This document shows positions 11,367 through 24,337 of a DNA stretch of 64,000 nucleotides, in pieces. Source of the stretch: Zeugodacus cucurbitae (Eukaryota > Arthropoda > Insecta > Diptera > Tephritidae); the NCBI RefSeq assembly GCF_028554725.1, contig NC_071672.1, positions 30,710,944-30,774,943 of the forward strand, given 5' to 3'. Position 1 is the stretch's first letter, and each line of letters begins with the position of its first letter. A program made the position numbers and the translations under genes. The notes beneath the pieces are model-generated. The model made no database searches. It saw nothing but the letters and a program-made list of their open reading frames with translations, and was not told the DNA's origin.

Positions 11367-12728
11367 TGGCTTTGAATTTTTCGTTAAATCTGACACTTTC
11401 GGGGGTTTTGTTCGGTTTTATTTCGGCACACAATTTTTGCGCTTTGTTATAACGGTACTTTGGTTTTTTGGTTCTAGCTGTATACGGTTTTATGTGCAAC
11501 TAATTGATTTAATAATCGTTAGTTGTTGTCTTTTTTGCTGGCTAGCATTTGTCTTTATGTGGGTTACACTATGTGAGTTGTTGCTGGAACATGAACTATA
11601 CAATTTACGCCGGTTATGTTTAATACACCATATTTGTGGGTCGATTCATATTGGTATTTGCTGTTTGTTTCCATTTAACGGTATTTTTAACGAATTTGCA
11701 TTGTTTCTGTTGTGCAACTGTTTATTTCAGCTAGAGTACTTTTAAGAACGACAAGCAAATAGAAATACGTTTCTTTTGAAGTTTTTGGCGAAAATTGAAA
11801 GCATAATTTGAGAAAATTAGGAAATTTGGGGAAACTGGCGTGATATTTGATTTTTAAATTAATTAAGTCCTTACATTTATATGGATGAAACAAAAATAAA
11901 CTGTAGAATTATGTAAATAAATTATATAATATATATATATATATATAATATATATTCGCAAAAGCTGAAACACAGGGCCTCCTTGAAATAAATGACATAA
12001 AATAAATAAAATAATTTAATCACATAAATATCACCACTGATGGCTTTTAAACAAAAATACATTATTCACTATACATACTAACACATAGATATAATTTTAT
12101 ATATAACATTTAAAAATAATTATATTTAAAAAATCTGTATTAAAAACAGGTACAGAAGTGTTTATGTCACTGAACTCCTTCAAAACGGCTGGAGCGATTT
12201 GTATGAAATTTTTTGTGTGTGTTTCAGTTGGTTTCGATCATGATGGTAGTCACCATACTATCTAATTTAAATACTGTCTTCGATTAATTTTAAAATTATA
12301 TTTTTTGTGGCTAACAAATATAACAAAATTATATCAATCACTTAAAGGATTATAAAAAGATTTCGTTGAAATTTGTTTGGGAAATGTTTTAAAATTTGTT
12401 GTAGCTACTAAAGATATAACAAATCTTCAATCCAACTACATTCCAATTAGTTTGTTATCATAATAGCTTGAAATATCATGCGGAATCTGTTGGGACCGCT
12501 ATTATTATTTAAATTTTTGATCCCATCATGTATCAACACATCTACCACACATTAAGATAAAATACACAAAGCGTATCCGCTTTCAAGATTATTCGAGCAC
12601 TATTTAAACAATCTTGTTCAAATTTTAGACAGTTCTTCGAGATTCGCATTTACAATGACTTGTATGAAGGATTTTGCTTTTAACTATAACTATTTATAAA
12701 AAAAAATCGCGAAAATTTGGATTTATGT
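11367..12728. other. AT-rich upstream intron-like stretch
   Basis: No gene is seen. There is an (AT)n tract at about 11925-11955. The part from 12150 to 12480 has a transposon-like opening (ACTCCTTCAAAACGGCTGGA, then GATTTGTATGAAATTTTTT), reminiscent of the 5' parts of insect Helitron-type repeats. No end could be fixed, so it is not called as an element. Confidence 0.35.
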
Positions 12729-12904
12729 ACAGTTGAACTTCCCTAACTCGAATCACCATAATCCACAAAAAAACTACGAGTTAGAGCTACTTCGAGTTAT
12801 GGCAGGTAATTTGTATGAAATTTGACCTTTATTGCCAATTCAAGAGTTCGATTTATGATGTGCTTCGAGTTGTAGCAGTTCGAGTTATCGAAGTTCAATT
12901 GTAT
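12729..12904 (+). repeat. MITE, CAGTTGAAC family, copy 4 (near full length)
   Basis: TACAGTTGAACTTCCCTAAC at the left and GAAGTTCAATTGTA at the right are inverted ends. The interior repeats CGAGTTA several times on the two arms and carries the GGCAGGTAATTTGTATGAAA core. With 17309-17483 this is one of the two best copies for defining a family consensus (about 175 bases). Confidence 0.8.
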
Positions 12905-13677
12905 TTTTATTTATATTTATTTTTTAATTGATTTATTTTTATATTTCGCAAGAACCGCTTCGCACATTTTATTTTCATATTCTTTAAATATTTTCCATTG
13001 TGCATGTTTTAGTTTAAAGTCTTGATTAAACACGATTTTTTAATTTTCACTGCAGTTGATGCTTCTAGGAGTTGTGCTCTTAACGCGAATGCAGCTTTTT
13101 CTCGAATTTTAGTGCTGTTGGTGTCACAATGGGCCTCCCAAAGGCCTAGGTGCGTCGACAGACAACCACTTAACCTAACCTAAGTCAGTTTTAGCAGAAT
13201 TTTTAATTTTTTATATAAAAAATTATTGAAATTAGCACGAATTTGGAAATTTAGATTTTGCTAAATTCAAATAGTTTCGTTTTACTTCACACGCTTCTGG
13301 TACGGGTACCCCATATTCCTACTAAGAACTGTGTGAAAATATATATACTAGTACGGTTTTTTTACCGTCTAGTTCTCAACTATTATAGCTACTTATAAAC
13401 AATTGGGCACAGTTATTTTGTATATTCCAATTGTTTAATACCTGCTTAAGCTAATCGAATACGTTAATGATAATACCGATAAGCATCTCAAACAATGGAA
13501 AAATAAAATAAATAAAAGAAAGATAATAGTGAACTAACTCACTTAACCAATTTATGCTCTTCAAAATAAATACTTTGATTATACAAAGTTTTCAAGCAAA
13601 TAATTTACAAAGAAGCTGTTGAAAGCATATTTCAAAAGAAATTGAAAAAATGCAAATACACTTTTTGGCATGTTAAC

Positions 13678-14130
13678 TTAAGAGGTTAGGTGAGTTTCAA
13701 AATAGTTTGAACATGTTTAAAATATTATATAAAAGTATAAAATCAATCCGCGTAAAATTCTAAGAGATCGACGCATTAGAAGCGCCACATACCATGCCAC
13801 ATCAGTTCCAATTTAAAACTTTAAGAACGTTTATCTCAAAACTGTATGTTTCAAGTCGGTGCACACTATTTCTCAAAAATTTTGAAGCGATTTTGTTCAA
13901 ATTTTGCACTAATCTTTGGAATAACATTATTTACTTACTGAAATAAGGATTTTTTTTATTTTAACGACAACTAATTTTTTCTTGCCAATATATGGCGAAA
14001 ATTTGAGCAAAAAAATTAGTTTTTTCGTTAGAATTCTCTCAAAAATACAAATTTTAATATTTTCTTTTTCCCTACGTCTATTAACTAGTTTAATATCCAT
14101 TTGTTAACGAAATATTTTTTTTTTATGAAT
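13678..14130 (+). repeat. MITE, TTAA/GGGGTTAGGTGGG family, 3'-truncated copy
   Basis: TTAA at 13678-13681 is followed by GAGGTTAGGTGAGTTTCAAA, the family's left end. The core AAAATTCTAAGAGATCGACG, GCGATTTTGTTCAAATTTTG and ATTTTAATATTTTC follows. The right inverted end is absent. Confidence 0.65.
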
Positions 14131-17100
14131 CAAAGATAACTAAATTTCATGAACCAATTAAATAAATAAGAAAATATATTAAAAAATAAAGTGCCCATAC
14201 ACATGCTATACGTACTAACTCATAATACAGTTACCTATTATACTTTAAGTGCTAAGCTTCATTCAACTCGATTTCGTAAAAGTCTTGAAAGTATAACTGA
14301 TAACTAAAACAATAGATGTTACTGTATAAGTATGTCATTCTCAAATGCACTCATGTTTTGCGCCAAACACACAGCAATAGGTGTAAGGACTATGTATGCA
14401 TGTATGTACTTGGTAGCTATTCGGACTTAATGTGTTAAGTAAACGGTTGTACAGTGTGGGCCCGTTGACCAATCGAAGTGACCACACCATCACCACTCAG
14501 TTTTACGAAAGCATGCATTGTTAAAGTATGCATTTGTTTTTGTTGCAAAGTATTTTTGTTGTTTATATTATTTGTTGTGCTTTTATTTTTATTTTTGGCA
14601 TATCCCATCGGTTAACGACCAACATATAGCATCGGTCAAGCGGGCAGTGCGTTGGGTTTGGGGATGACACGATTTATTATTGTTGTTTCTCTTTTTATGT
14701 CATTACTGTTGTTGTATTTGTAAAATTCTGTTTGGTTTTCATTAGTGTTTTAACGCACTGAGTGACCAATGTGCCGATATAAAAATGTATATGCCACCCC
14801 CAAAGACCCCACTTAACACGAAGCTAACGAAGCTGTTATGGTCAATGCAAAATCTTTATAGCTGTATTTGCATTTGAACTTGCGAGACGTTTAACGGTTA
14901 TTATAAAAAAATGTATCGTGTGACACGCGTTTTATGTCCTTTATTGCGTTACCTAATTGACCGACTACCGTGTTTCTATTCGCGCTACTGCTGGTGGCCC
15001 GAGTGTTGCCGACAAACTAATTTAGTTGCTGCGCTTACACAACTATAAATATTCTTTTTCATATCCACATTTTCTTCTAATTTTGCGCGTCTTAGAACGC
15101 AAAATATCCTTAAGACGTTGCCTATCGCCTACCCAAGACGTCCAGTGCTAGCGCTACAGCGTCAGCCAGTGTGCCAATACCAGCCACCATTCACCATATA
15201 TAGCAGGCGAAATACACCAAAAACGCAACAAACACACGTGAAGCATAGCAAAATACACCACACGTAAGTAGCGCTCGCTAAAGCTTTCTTGGCAATATAT
15301 GTATGTATGTACAACAGTCATCACCCACCCACCCGCTAATTTACGAAATGTCTACCTAACAGCAGTCGGCGTCGTAAGCACTATCGACTTTTGCTTCATC
15401 GTCACAGCACTTCCTTACTGTCTGACGTGAATTCTCACCAAAAACGTCTTGCAGTCAGCGCCCATGGAATTGTTGTTACACAGCTTCTCAATTGAGCACG
15501 CTGTTGTCGTCGTCGTCGTCGTCTCCAAAGACCGTTGCCGAGGCATTCCCTTACAGCGTCGTCGTCGTCTTCGCTGAAGGCACAGTGTACCCACGCATGC
15601 CCCACAAATAACATACGCTCTTCCCACCATTGAATACTGGTGTCTTCGAATACACTGGATACTCTCTTAAATGCCTGCACTGCAATTGAATTGTTTGTAC
15701 TTATGTGCGTTTGTTCAAATGGAAAGCGCGGTTTAGGCACACTCTTGGCGCCTTTGCAACATAAATGAGAGCATAAATAATAGTCACCATAGAACGGCTG
15801 ATATTAATTAAGGCCGCTTATACATATAAATCCGTATACAACAGTTGCCCGCGTTGCGTTGGGTAAACAGTTACTAGCAGCGCTCATTATCAGTGTCTTT
15901 ATGCTACAGTTTTAAGGCCTTTATGGTGTTTGCCTTGATTCCTCAAGTTGGCATTACAAGCAAGAGACCAGCACAACATAAGTTCAGTTTATAAGAGAAA
16001 ATTTCCCTCAACTAATTAGTGGCGGACTCAACATATACAGTTGTCATGTTTGGGCTAGCATTGGTAAGGAACTATTTATACGGTTGTGTTTGGGTTGCAA
16101 TAATATTTAGACTACTGCTATGGGTTTATAAGCTACTTAAGTTCATTACTACAGCGTAAGCGGTTACATTTAGTTAGCATTTAAAAAAATCGATTTCGTT
16201 TTTATTTCTTTTTCGTAATGTAAATGTATTCAAGTAAAAACACTGAAAATTACAATTCGATGCGACGATCATTTTTGAAGTTACGCGCTTCTGCTCATTT
16301 GAAAGTAGTAGACCGGTAGATGGCAAAAATGTGTTATGAAAGTCGTTGGCCAAGATTTCTTGGATGTGGCTGAATCGATTTGAGACTCAAAGTTTTACAA
16401 AGTTTAGCGTATTTCTACGATTAAATGCAAGATTATCCATATATTTTTTTAACGAAATCTGTTTGATTTCTCATTTCTGTTCATCCATAAAAAATGAATG
16501 AAAATTATTAAATACTCTTCAAATTCACCATAATATGTGTTCAAATTCTTAGAATAAAAATAAATTGTCATATATTCAGTTATATGCAATGTAAACTCAA
16601 ATAGTGTGGAAACTAGACGATGTGCTTCATAACTATTTTGGGTGAATTGAGGCCCGGGTAATAACTATATTTGAACTCTATCAAGATGATTTTATTAATA
16701 TAATATTTAATATACCATAAAATGCACTAGTATAGCATGTGATTTCGCCCTTAATAACATTAATTCTTCTGTAACCACCACCACCCGGTCCTCTCTCTGC
16801 ATTCGAGGAAGTGAGTAGGACTACTTATTTTCTGCAATTCTTCTATAATTGAAATATACAAAAAAAATTATTATATTGAACAAAAAATTATTTGAAATAC
16901 GCAAAGTTTCACGCATGAAAGAAATGTAGCGCCGTAAACTATGCATGGCTATGGCTGAATGTTGAAGAAATAAATAATAGAAATTCAGAAAATTAAATAA
17001 CAAATTAAACAATAATCCAACTCAATAAATCAAATAAATTAAAAAAAATCAACACTTCTTAGTAGTATATTTGTTCAAATATTTAGAGCAATTAACAGGG

Positions 17101-17308
17101 AAAATTAATACTACAACTAAAATGCGAAGCTTAGAAGAAGATCTAACAAGAACATCCGTCTCTGACCACTTCTAACATAAGCTAAGCTTGATCGATAATT
17201 GTTCTACACCAGGAAAAAGTAGTTTATATGTATATTTTTGATTTTTTAGTAACTATATACTGTCATTAATGCTTTTAATAATCCTATTTTCGAACTTAGA
17301 TGACAAAT
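14131..17308. other. Unique stretch with a GC-richer island (14.4-15.8 kb)
   Basis: No transposon is recognised. The part from 14440 to 15760 is less AT-rich. On the plus strand it has CTATAAAT at 15043-15050 and a donor-like CAC|GTAAGTA at 15264, a possible unspliced 5' untranslated exon. Frames at 15.4-15.7 kb on the minus strand begin at non-ATG codons and are shaped by a GTC/GAC triplet run (15505-15525), so they are not called. The part from 15760 to 17308 is AT-rich with nothing recognised. Confidence 0.35.
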
Positions 17309-17483
17309 ACAGTTGAACTTCCATAACTCGAACTGCTATAACTCGAGGGGCTCCATAAATCGAACTCTTGAATTGGCAATAAAAGTCAAATTTCACACAA
17401 AATATCTGCCATATCTCGAAGTTTCTTAAATTCGAAGTTTTTTTGTCGATTATGTTGATCCGAGTTAGGGAAGTTCAACTGTA
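17309..17483 (-). repeat. MITE, CAGTTGAAC family, copy 5 (near full length)
   Basis: TACAGTTGAACTTCCATAAC and GGGAAGTTCAACTGTA are almost perfect inverted ends with TA at both borders. The core is in reverse orientation (TTGAATTGGCAATAAAAGTC, then AATTTCACACAAA). Confidence 0.8.
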
Positions 17484-19440
17484 ATTCGATTTTGAAGATT
17501 AACTTCGAAAATCGGTCAATACACGTTCTTTACTTATGACTCATACCCAGAAAAACTAAGTTTGCTCCAATACCCAGCCGAGTGTAATTGACCACTATAC
17601 AGTCTCCCCAAAATTCATGCAACTAATATTATTATTTACAAAAAAAGAATAGTTTGTTTTAAAAAAGAAAAATTGCAGTTGACATTGTTGCAAATCGTTA
17701 TATCTACCATGCCATCGGTATAGTCGGTACATGTTTCATATGTAGGTAATGCTGCTTGCTATAACTTGACTTAGGACAGTTTTGTAAAGTTGTGCTTATG
17801 CGTCTTGGAGTTGTATGATTGCCTATATCCGTTGAAAGTGCCTTAATCCGTTCTTTAGCTGTAGAGTCTTGTCTTATAATTTACATAGTTTTATGTCTGA
17901 AAATGTTTGGTAAAAATTAGTGCAATTGAAAGCCAATTACATGATTGGTATGTTAGCATAGAAATAGTTAATACCAGATATTAATTAAACTTGTGAAAAT
18001 ATATGTCGGTTATCACATCATACATTCATAATTGAGCTTAGACCTTGGTAGAGATTCTACGATTGACGAAGATCATTAATTTTGCTAAAAGAACATTAAT
18101 TTTGCTATACTAATTAATTCTAAAAGTAGGAATAATTTCTAACAAAATTGAATTAAAATAAAAAACAAATAAATGTATCAAATCAGTATCAGAATTTTTT
18201 GAACTGTATTAGTGAATATTGACTTAAGCCAAAATTATAAAATGATGATGAAACTTAGTACATATTATATGTTTGTCATCCAGTGGATGGTGGTGTTTTA
18301 GCTGCGTGAAATCAGAGTGCTGCAACTAATTCAAAAATTAAGCTATAAAAGTCAAATTCAAAGCAATGGAACAAAGTAGTGAACGGCAATAAGATCCACA
18401 TTGAGTTAAAATTCCAATGCAGCGGGTTCTACACTACCGGAATTGAGCCGACTTTTATCCGGCCAAGGGCTGCTTTTTCGACGATCTAACCCTGTTTGGA
18501 TCGGTAAGCAGTACTAAGTACTTAGCTGTTGTTATGTCGCTGTCGTTCGACTAAAAATCGTTGTAACCATAACACAGCTCTCAGATATATGTATATGGTG
18601 ATCTTAGTACTTATGTCTGACATTTTACCAAAAACAACGACCAAACTCTGAGATATCTAATGAAATCGCCAGAGCAGCTTTCAAAACTTCCGCGTGATCC
18701 AATACGGTATATGTATTTAATATCATATATAATAAAAATATCAATACGTAAGTTAACTTAACAGAATTATCTGTATGTGATATAATATAGTTGGTCGCGA
18801 AAATGTGTGAAAGCGGGACCACGAATTACAACGGTCTCCACATACTGTACATATATGAACAATGATTTCTCGTAGACTTTAAGTCGAATACGTGGATCAA
18901 GTTATGACTTATCTTAACCCTTTCATGCCTATAGACAACATTGTACTCACAAGCTTGCAGTTGTATTTTCTGTTATGAGCTGTGCACGTATTCATTCAGT
19001 ATGCGTTCTCCGCAGAGTGGAATTGTCAAAATCGGTTTCGCGAAAAAAGTTATACAAAGTGGTTATACAACAAGTGTTCAAAAACATAAAAATAATTGTT
19101 TTATTTTAAAACAAAGAGAACTATATAAATAAATATAGATAAGAGAGTTATTTAAAAAAGATTAGTCATGAGAAAAGTGTTTAATTTATTTATAACAATT
19201 TAATTGTTGCCTATAGGCAACACCCTGTAACTAATAAACCAGGATACAAAGGACTTTGAAATTTGTATCTCTTCATATTTGAATTAAAGCTAATATATAC
19301 CATGAGAGGGTTAATTACCAAGTTGCTCCAAGATATCTTAATAAATCCGTTTGCACGGACCATGAATAGCTAAGCTCGCATACGGTATGAGGGCTAGCTG
19401 AAGTTAGAAAATATAAGCTGAATGCTGATGATATAAAAAC
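17484..19440. other. AT-rich stretch with one dispersed block
   Basis: No gene is seen. The part from about 17490 to 17605 matches 31375-31480 (TAACTTCGAAAATCGG, TTACTTATGACTCA, CCGAGTGT), so it belongs to a dispersed repeat of unknown type. The remainder is AT-rich and unremarkable. Confidence 0.45.
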
Positions 19441-19700
19441 TCGAATTGAAGTTTTGGGATTTTTTTGCTAAAAATTCTCTCAAAAATACAAATTTTAATA
19501 TTTTCCTTTTTCCAGCGTTCATTACCTAGATTTAATCATTTACTAAGGAAATATATATATTTTTTATTTTGGCTGATCCAATAATTAGTTATGCTGTCTA
19601 CGGCAAGCGCTTTTATTTTTTAAGACCTCAGACTCAACTTACCAACGGCTGAATTTTCGGGATTTTTAAATAAAAAATCACAAAATACCATTTAAATATG
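19441..19700 (+). repeat. MITE, TTAA/GGGGTTAGGTGGG family, internal fragment
   Basis: It matches the internal-to-3' part of the 6921-7541 copy: TCTCAAAAATACAAATTTTA, CTGTCTACGGCAAGCGCTTT and ACCAACGGCTGAATTTTC. Neither terminal repeat is preserved. Confidence 0.6.
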
Positions 19701-22191
19701 AAAATCAGGCGGTCACAAGGAATGACTCGCTAAATAATGAAATAATTAATAAATAATAATTATATGGAAATAATATTATTTGTTATATTTACCTTTATCC
19801 AAGTGGTTTTGTTAAGAGCCGGCTGCTTGCGCGTTAATGCTAATGTATGAGTCGCTTTATAACTGTATTTCGTTTTTACTTTTATTTTTTGTACTTAAAT
19901 TTAACATAATGTCTGCACTGCTTATCTACTAGTAGGGTATTACTTATACCTGGTTTGTATGTGTACACTTATTTATTGCAAAAATTGCTTGTTACTTGTT
20001 GTTATTTTTGTCTTACATTGGATTTGTTGAGCAAGTAATTGTAATTGTCTTCACAGTTGCTATTTCTGTTTATGTTTCTGTTCATGCTGGCGTTGAGACT
20101 ATTTTGTTGCTTTAATGCTTTATTTCTTTAATACTTTAGTTATTCGTTTGCTTAATAACTGACTGCTTCCCCTAAATTGTTCTGAATTTTGCACGCTTCC
20201 TGTGTTTCTATGTGAGTTTTTTTGTGTGTCATTAAATAAAGGCGAAGCTAAGGCACCACGTTTCCCATTCGCGTATTAATTTCAAGTTCAATGTTGAAGC
20301 CTCGTCTTCAATTTGGGAATACAAAATGTTTTAACTGTAATTTAGTTGCACTTTGCTGCTTATTTCCTCTTTTTAGTATGCTTGCTTGTCTTTGATTATT
20401 ACTTGCAATTTACTTATTACTTTGCTTTTTACGTTCAGCATACAATTCACTTTTGGTATTTCGGAATATTTTTTGCTTTATTTTTAAATTAGGGAACTGT
20501 GGCATATATTTGCTGTGTGTTAATTCTTATTTTCTTTATTTTTGTTTTTTTTTTTGTAAGTTTTTTTAATTGTTGTGTTATTATTTGTTGTTTTCTTCTT
20601 TGGTTTTACTTAATATTCTCTTTTATGCGTTCCCCTTATTGTGCTGTTTTCATATATCTTTACACAATTAACGCATTGTGTCTCTCTATATTTACGTATG
20701 TTTCTTCAACTGTGCTTTGAATGTCATACATCACACAAAAATATCACTACACGAGCGCATTTATAGCGTATTCTTATTATTCTGCTGTTTTAATTCTTAT
20801 GTTTTTTTTTGTTTTTGTTTTTATAATTCTTATAGGTTTTAATTGTTGTGTGTTCTCGAGTTAATTAGTTATTGTGTCAGTCTTCTTCTTACATATTTTG
20901 CTGTTGTTGCTGCGATTTGGTTCAATTCTGTGCTCAGCTCCTCAGCTCCACAGTGAGTAAATTTATTTTTATTTTTATTTTTTATATTTTTATTGCATTG
21001 TTTTTTATGCCTTATAGTATTTCATATTATATTAAATGTGAGTAGTACGTATTGTTTCGTTTTATATGCCTATCCTTAATGCTATGCTACAGTTTTGTTT
21101 TTCTTGTTCTCTGGAGATTTTCGGTGCCCTCTGTGCAACGTTGAAGTGTGCGTGTGTTGGTGCTGGGCGAGTTTGCCGCTTAAGTTTTTCGTTTTTGTTT
21201 GCGTTTGTGTGGATCCTCTGCTATTTTACATTTATGTGACCTTCTTGTGTATTTCTTTTCATTGTTATATATATATTTACTTTTTGTTTATATATATTAC
21301 TTTACGCTTTCAATTATGTATCTGTTGTATTACTTTGACATGTCATTTAATCTTAGTGTAATTTTATATTTTTAAACTATTAAACTCTAGTTAAATCAGT
21401 ATAAATATTGTTACAATTGTTGCGTGGTAATGTGTATTCTTAAGTGGTTGCTTGGTTGGTTGGTAGATTTGGTGTGTTGTTTGCTGTTTCCTGTAACTAT
21501 GTTTGCTGGTTGTTTGGTAGTTGTAATGGTGTGCTGTGTGTTTTGGTTATTTTCTGTTTTAATAATTTTAGCAAATGCTAGCTGTATGGTAAATGGTATT
21601 TAAAACTGTATGTGCCGGTGTCAGTGTGTTCGTCCTCAATTACATTACGCGGTATTTTGAAAATTTCACAGATTCCGGTTGTGGCACTAATTTTAGTATC
21701 GCTTGTAAATCGTCCGTTAACGGTATGCACTTGCAATTCGCCGAATTTATGAATTTTTTTCTTTTGGATTTTTTGCGGTCTAGCTACTAGCGTTCAAACC
21801 GAAATTGTGTCAGTGTAAGTTTAATGCTATAATGCAGTTCATATGCTAGATTTATCTGTTATAAAAATAACTATTTACAGTGTGAAAAAAGTTTTATGCT
21901 TACTATTTATAAGGTTTGACTTATGAAGGAAACGATAATACACTAATCGGAGTTAACGAATACCTTTGGTAGATAAATGCTATATTGGTTGCAATGTTGG
22001 TTTTATTCTTTAAATGTGACTTATGTTAGTATTGCATTTATTTCTGCTTTTTTATTATTCGTCTGACGGTGTGTTATCGGTTTTAATTTATTGAGAAATT
22101 TATTGGATCCAGTTATATTGTATGTTGGTCTGAAAAATATACAAATTTGATTTGGTATAAGTTCATTTCGCAATAAGAAAGTATGTTTAGG
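19701..22191. other. T-rich non-repetitive stretch
   Basis: No gene or known repeat is seen. The part from 20,000 to 21,800 is strongly T/G-biased on the plus strand (TTTTTGTTTTT, TGTTGTTG), as in untranslated or regulatory DNA read on the minus strand. The frames it contains are hydrophobic artefacts of this bias. Confidence 0.35.
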
Positions 22192-22349
22192 TACAGTTGA
22201 ACTTTCATAACTCGAACTTCTATGACCCGAAATTCTCCATAACACGAACTCTTGAATTGACAAATAGAAAGCAAATTTCATACAAATTACCTGCCATAAC
22301 TTTTTTCTTTTGTGATTTGTGGCGATTCAAGTTAGGGAAGTTTAACTGA
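22192..22349 (-). repeat. MITE, CAGTTGAAC family, copy 6
   Basis: TACAGTTGAACTTTCATAAC and GGGAAGTTTAACTG form the ends. The core is in reverse orientation (CTTGAATTGACAAATAG, then AATTTCATACAAATTACC). Confidence 0.75.
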
Positions 22350-22521
22350 ACTTGGAATTGATAATAAAATACATAACATATTAAATCACCAAAAAGTGTA
22401 TAACAAAATAAGTAATGAGTAACCAAATAAAATAACATATATATGTAATTATAGGTGATGGGTAATGAGCTGGCAAAAAAATAAAAATTGATAAACATAC
22501 ATATATATATATATATATATA

Positions 22522-23190
22522 GGATGACCCAAGTAGAGGTACTTTTTTCCAATGCCATTTTTTTGACAGACCGCACGTGAGTAGTATCAAGCTGTAATTT
22601 TTTTGGTCAGTATTGTTTGGCATTGATGGAAAGACCTACGCCTGAACAACGTTTACAAATTGTTCAACTTTATTGTGAAAATGACGTTCTGATCCGACGT
22701 TTTCGAGCCAATTTCTGTTCAGCGATGAGGCTCGTTTCTTGCTCAATGGGTATGTAAACAAGCAAAATTGCAGCATTTGCGACGAAGGCCTTTAAGAGCC
22801 ACTATAACCGAGTATTTGATGCCTGAAATCGAGGTTCGTGATCTCGGCGACATTTGGTTTCACAACAAGATGGCGCCACTTCCCACACGTCGCATCAATC
22901 AATGGATTTATTGAGAGCACACTTCGGTGTGTGTTACCAAACCGTTAGACTTTTTCCTGTGGGGATATGTAAAGTATATGCGGACAATCTGGCTACGATT
23001 CAGGACTTGGAGCAAATCAACACGCCTGTCATGCGCCAGTTACCAGTCGAAATACTCGAACACGTCATCGACAATTGGAGTCATCGGATGGAAAATCCTT
23101 GTAGTAATTCAGGCCGGAGCCTTTCATTGCAGTTGGTCGGCATGTGTTTAGAAGACGTTTACAAACCGTTTCACGGGGGATGTAACCAGA
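22522..23190 (+). pseudogene. Mariner/Tc-type transposase remnant, internally deleted
   Basis: After a short TA microsatellite the sequence opens with GATGACCCAAGTAGAGGTAC, a terminus shared with 51088. A start region reading MERPTPEQRLQIVQLY follows. About a hundred codons are then missing, and SDEARFLLNGYVNKQNC resumes around 22720 (first catalytic Asp region). The QQDGATSHT motif (second Asp) lies near 22865 in another frame, and FFLWGYVK near 22950 in a third. Deletion plus several frameshifts make it dead. It is the same family as 33775-34828, 35985-36190 and 51088-51800. Confidence 0.75.
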
Positions 23191-23470
23191 AAAGATTTAA
23201 ACAACTGATAGCGCTTCCTAGAAACAAACTAAGGCACTGTCCACTGCAGACTAAGCTGCCTTCTGCCCAAACTAGGAATGTACTAGCCGGATCAGTGCCG
23301 GTGCTGTGTTAATGGAGCGGAGACACCTGAGCACTTACTCCTTGATCGCCCGGCGATCGCGAGGAAATGACGTCAGGTAATGAATGCTCTGTATCGCCAA
23401 AGCGACAGTGTCCAACATTCCTAAAACACTATTAAGCTTTCTTAACCCGACGGTGTTAGATGGTTGTAAC
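23190..23470 (+). pseudogene. 3' end of a jockey-like LINE (cysteine-rich tail)
   Basis: The frame around 23195-23350 reads like the C-terminus of jockey-type retrotransposon ORF2: FKQLIALPRNKLR, then a frame-broken cysteine-rich segment (CRCC.NGAETPEHLLLD). A short degenerate 3' region follows. Only the last approximately 90 codons survive, as expected from 5' truncation. It may be related to the element at 56282-57410. Confidence 0.6.
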
Positions 23471-23529
23471 GTCAAACTATTTATTATCAGATCAACAAAT
23501 ATAAAATAAATAAATGAACTAACAAATTT

Positions 23530-24335
23530 ACGGGGGACAGGCAAAAAACGAAAGACAAAGGCTGATGCAAATTCAAACACGGCTCACTTAAAACACCAAA
23601 AGCTGTAGCTTTGGAGTGGAATAAGACTGCAGCCATCCCCATAAGTGAGAGAACCATAGCAGATGTAAACACGTATATTGCAAGACCAATACTTTTTATT
23701 ACCCCAAAAAATGTAGGATGTACACATTTTAACTCAATGTCCTATGGACCGTTGAGAGAGCTTGAAGTTCCATTCATCACCAAAAAAATAATTTTTGAAA
23801 GATGAAACGAAAATTATCTTAAAAAATGGGCCTCTGTGTCACAAAGTGAGGTATAGTGGTGGTCAATTTCTTATCAAGAAGGTTGATTTTTATGATTCCA
23901 CGATTTGTCGTTTCCCTACGGCGATAGATTGAGCGGAGAAGTATTTATTCTTCAACAGCACAACGCCCGCTTGCCATAAGGCCAGGATTAACACATTTTT
24001 GGCGGGGAAACATTATATTGGCCGCCACAGTGTCCCGATTTAAATATTATTGAAAATGTGTGGGCGCTAATAAAGCGAAATATACTCGATGATCTGACCA
24101 GCACAAAAGAGTAAACGAATAGAGTGGACACAAAGTGATGGAAGTAATGAAATTTTCCTAAAGCCCCAAACCTTAGTGACTCAATGCCGAACCACCTCCA
24201 AACGGTTATAATTACGAAAGGAGGATATATTTTTTACTATTTTAAGTTTATATAAAATTTACAGAACATAATATTATATTTAGTGGAGGTCTAAATACTT
24301 GACCTCATAATGTAATTGAAAACTGAAAATTAATA
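23530..24335 (+). pseudogene. Tc1-like transposase remnant
   Basis: Broken frames give a Tc1-type pattern: KTAAIPISERTIADVNTYIA near 23620, FITKKIIFER near 23780, QQHNA at about 23957 (metal-binding Asp changed), and PQCPDLNIIENVWALIKRN at about 24030-24085 (catalytic Glu present). Multiple stops and frameshifts mean it is inactive. The 3' edge abuts the MR repeat at 24338. Confidence 0.7.
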
Positions 24336-24337
24336 TT

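Noticed and set aside
15415..15740. Minus-strand frames with poly-Thr and poly-Arg
   Set aside because: They are produced by a GTC/GAC triplet run read in two frames, with a GTG rather than ATG start for the longer one.
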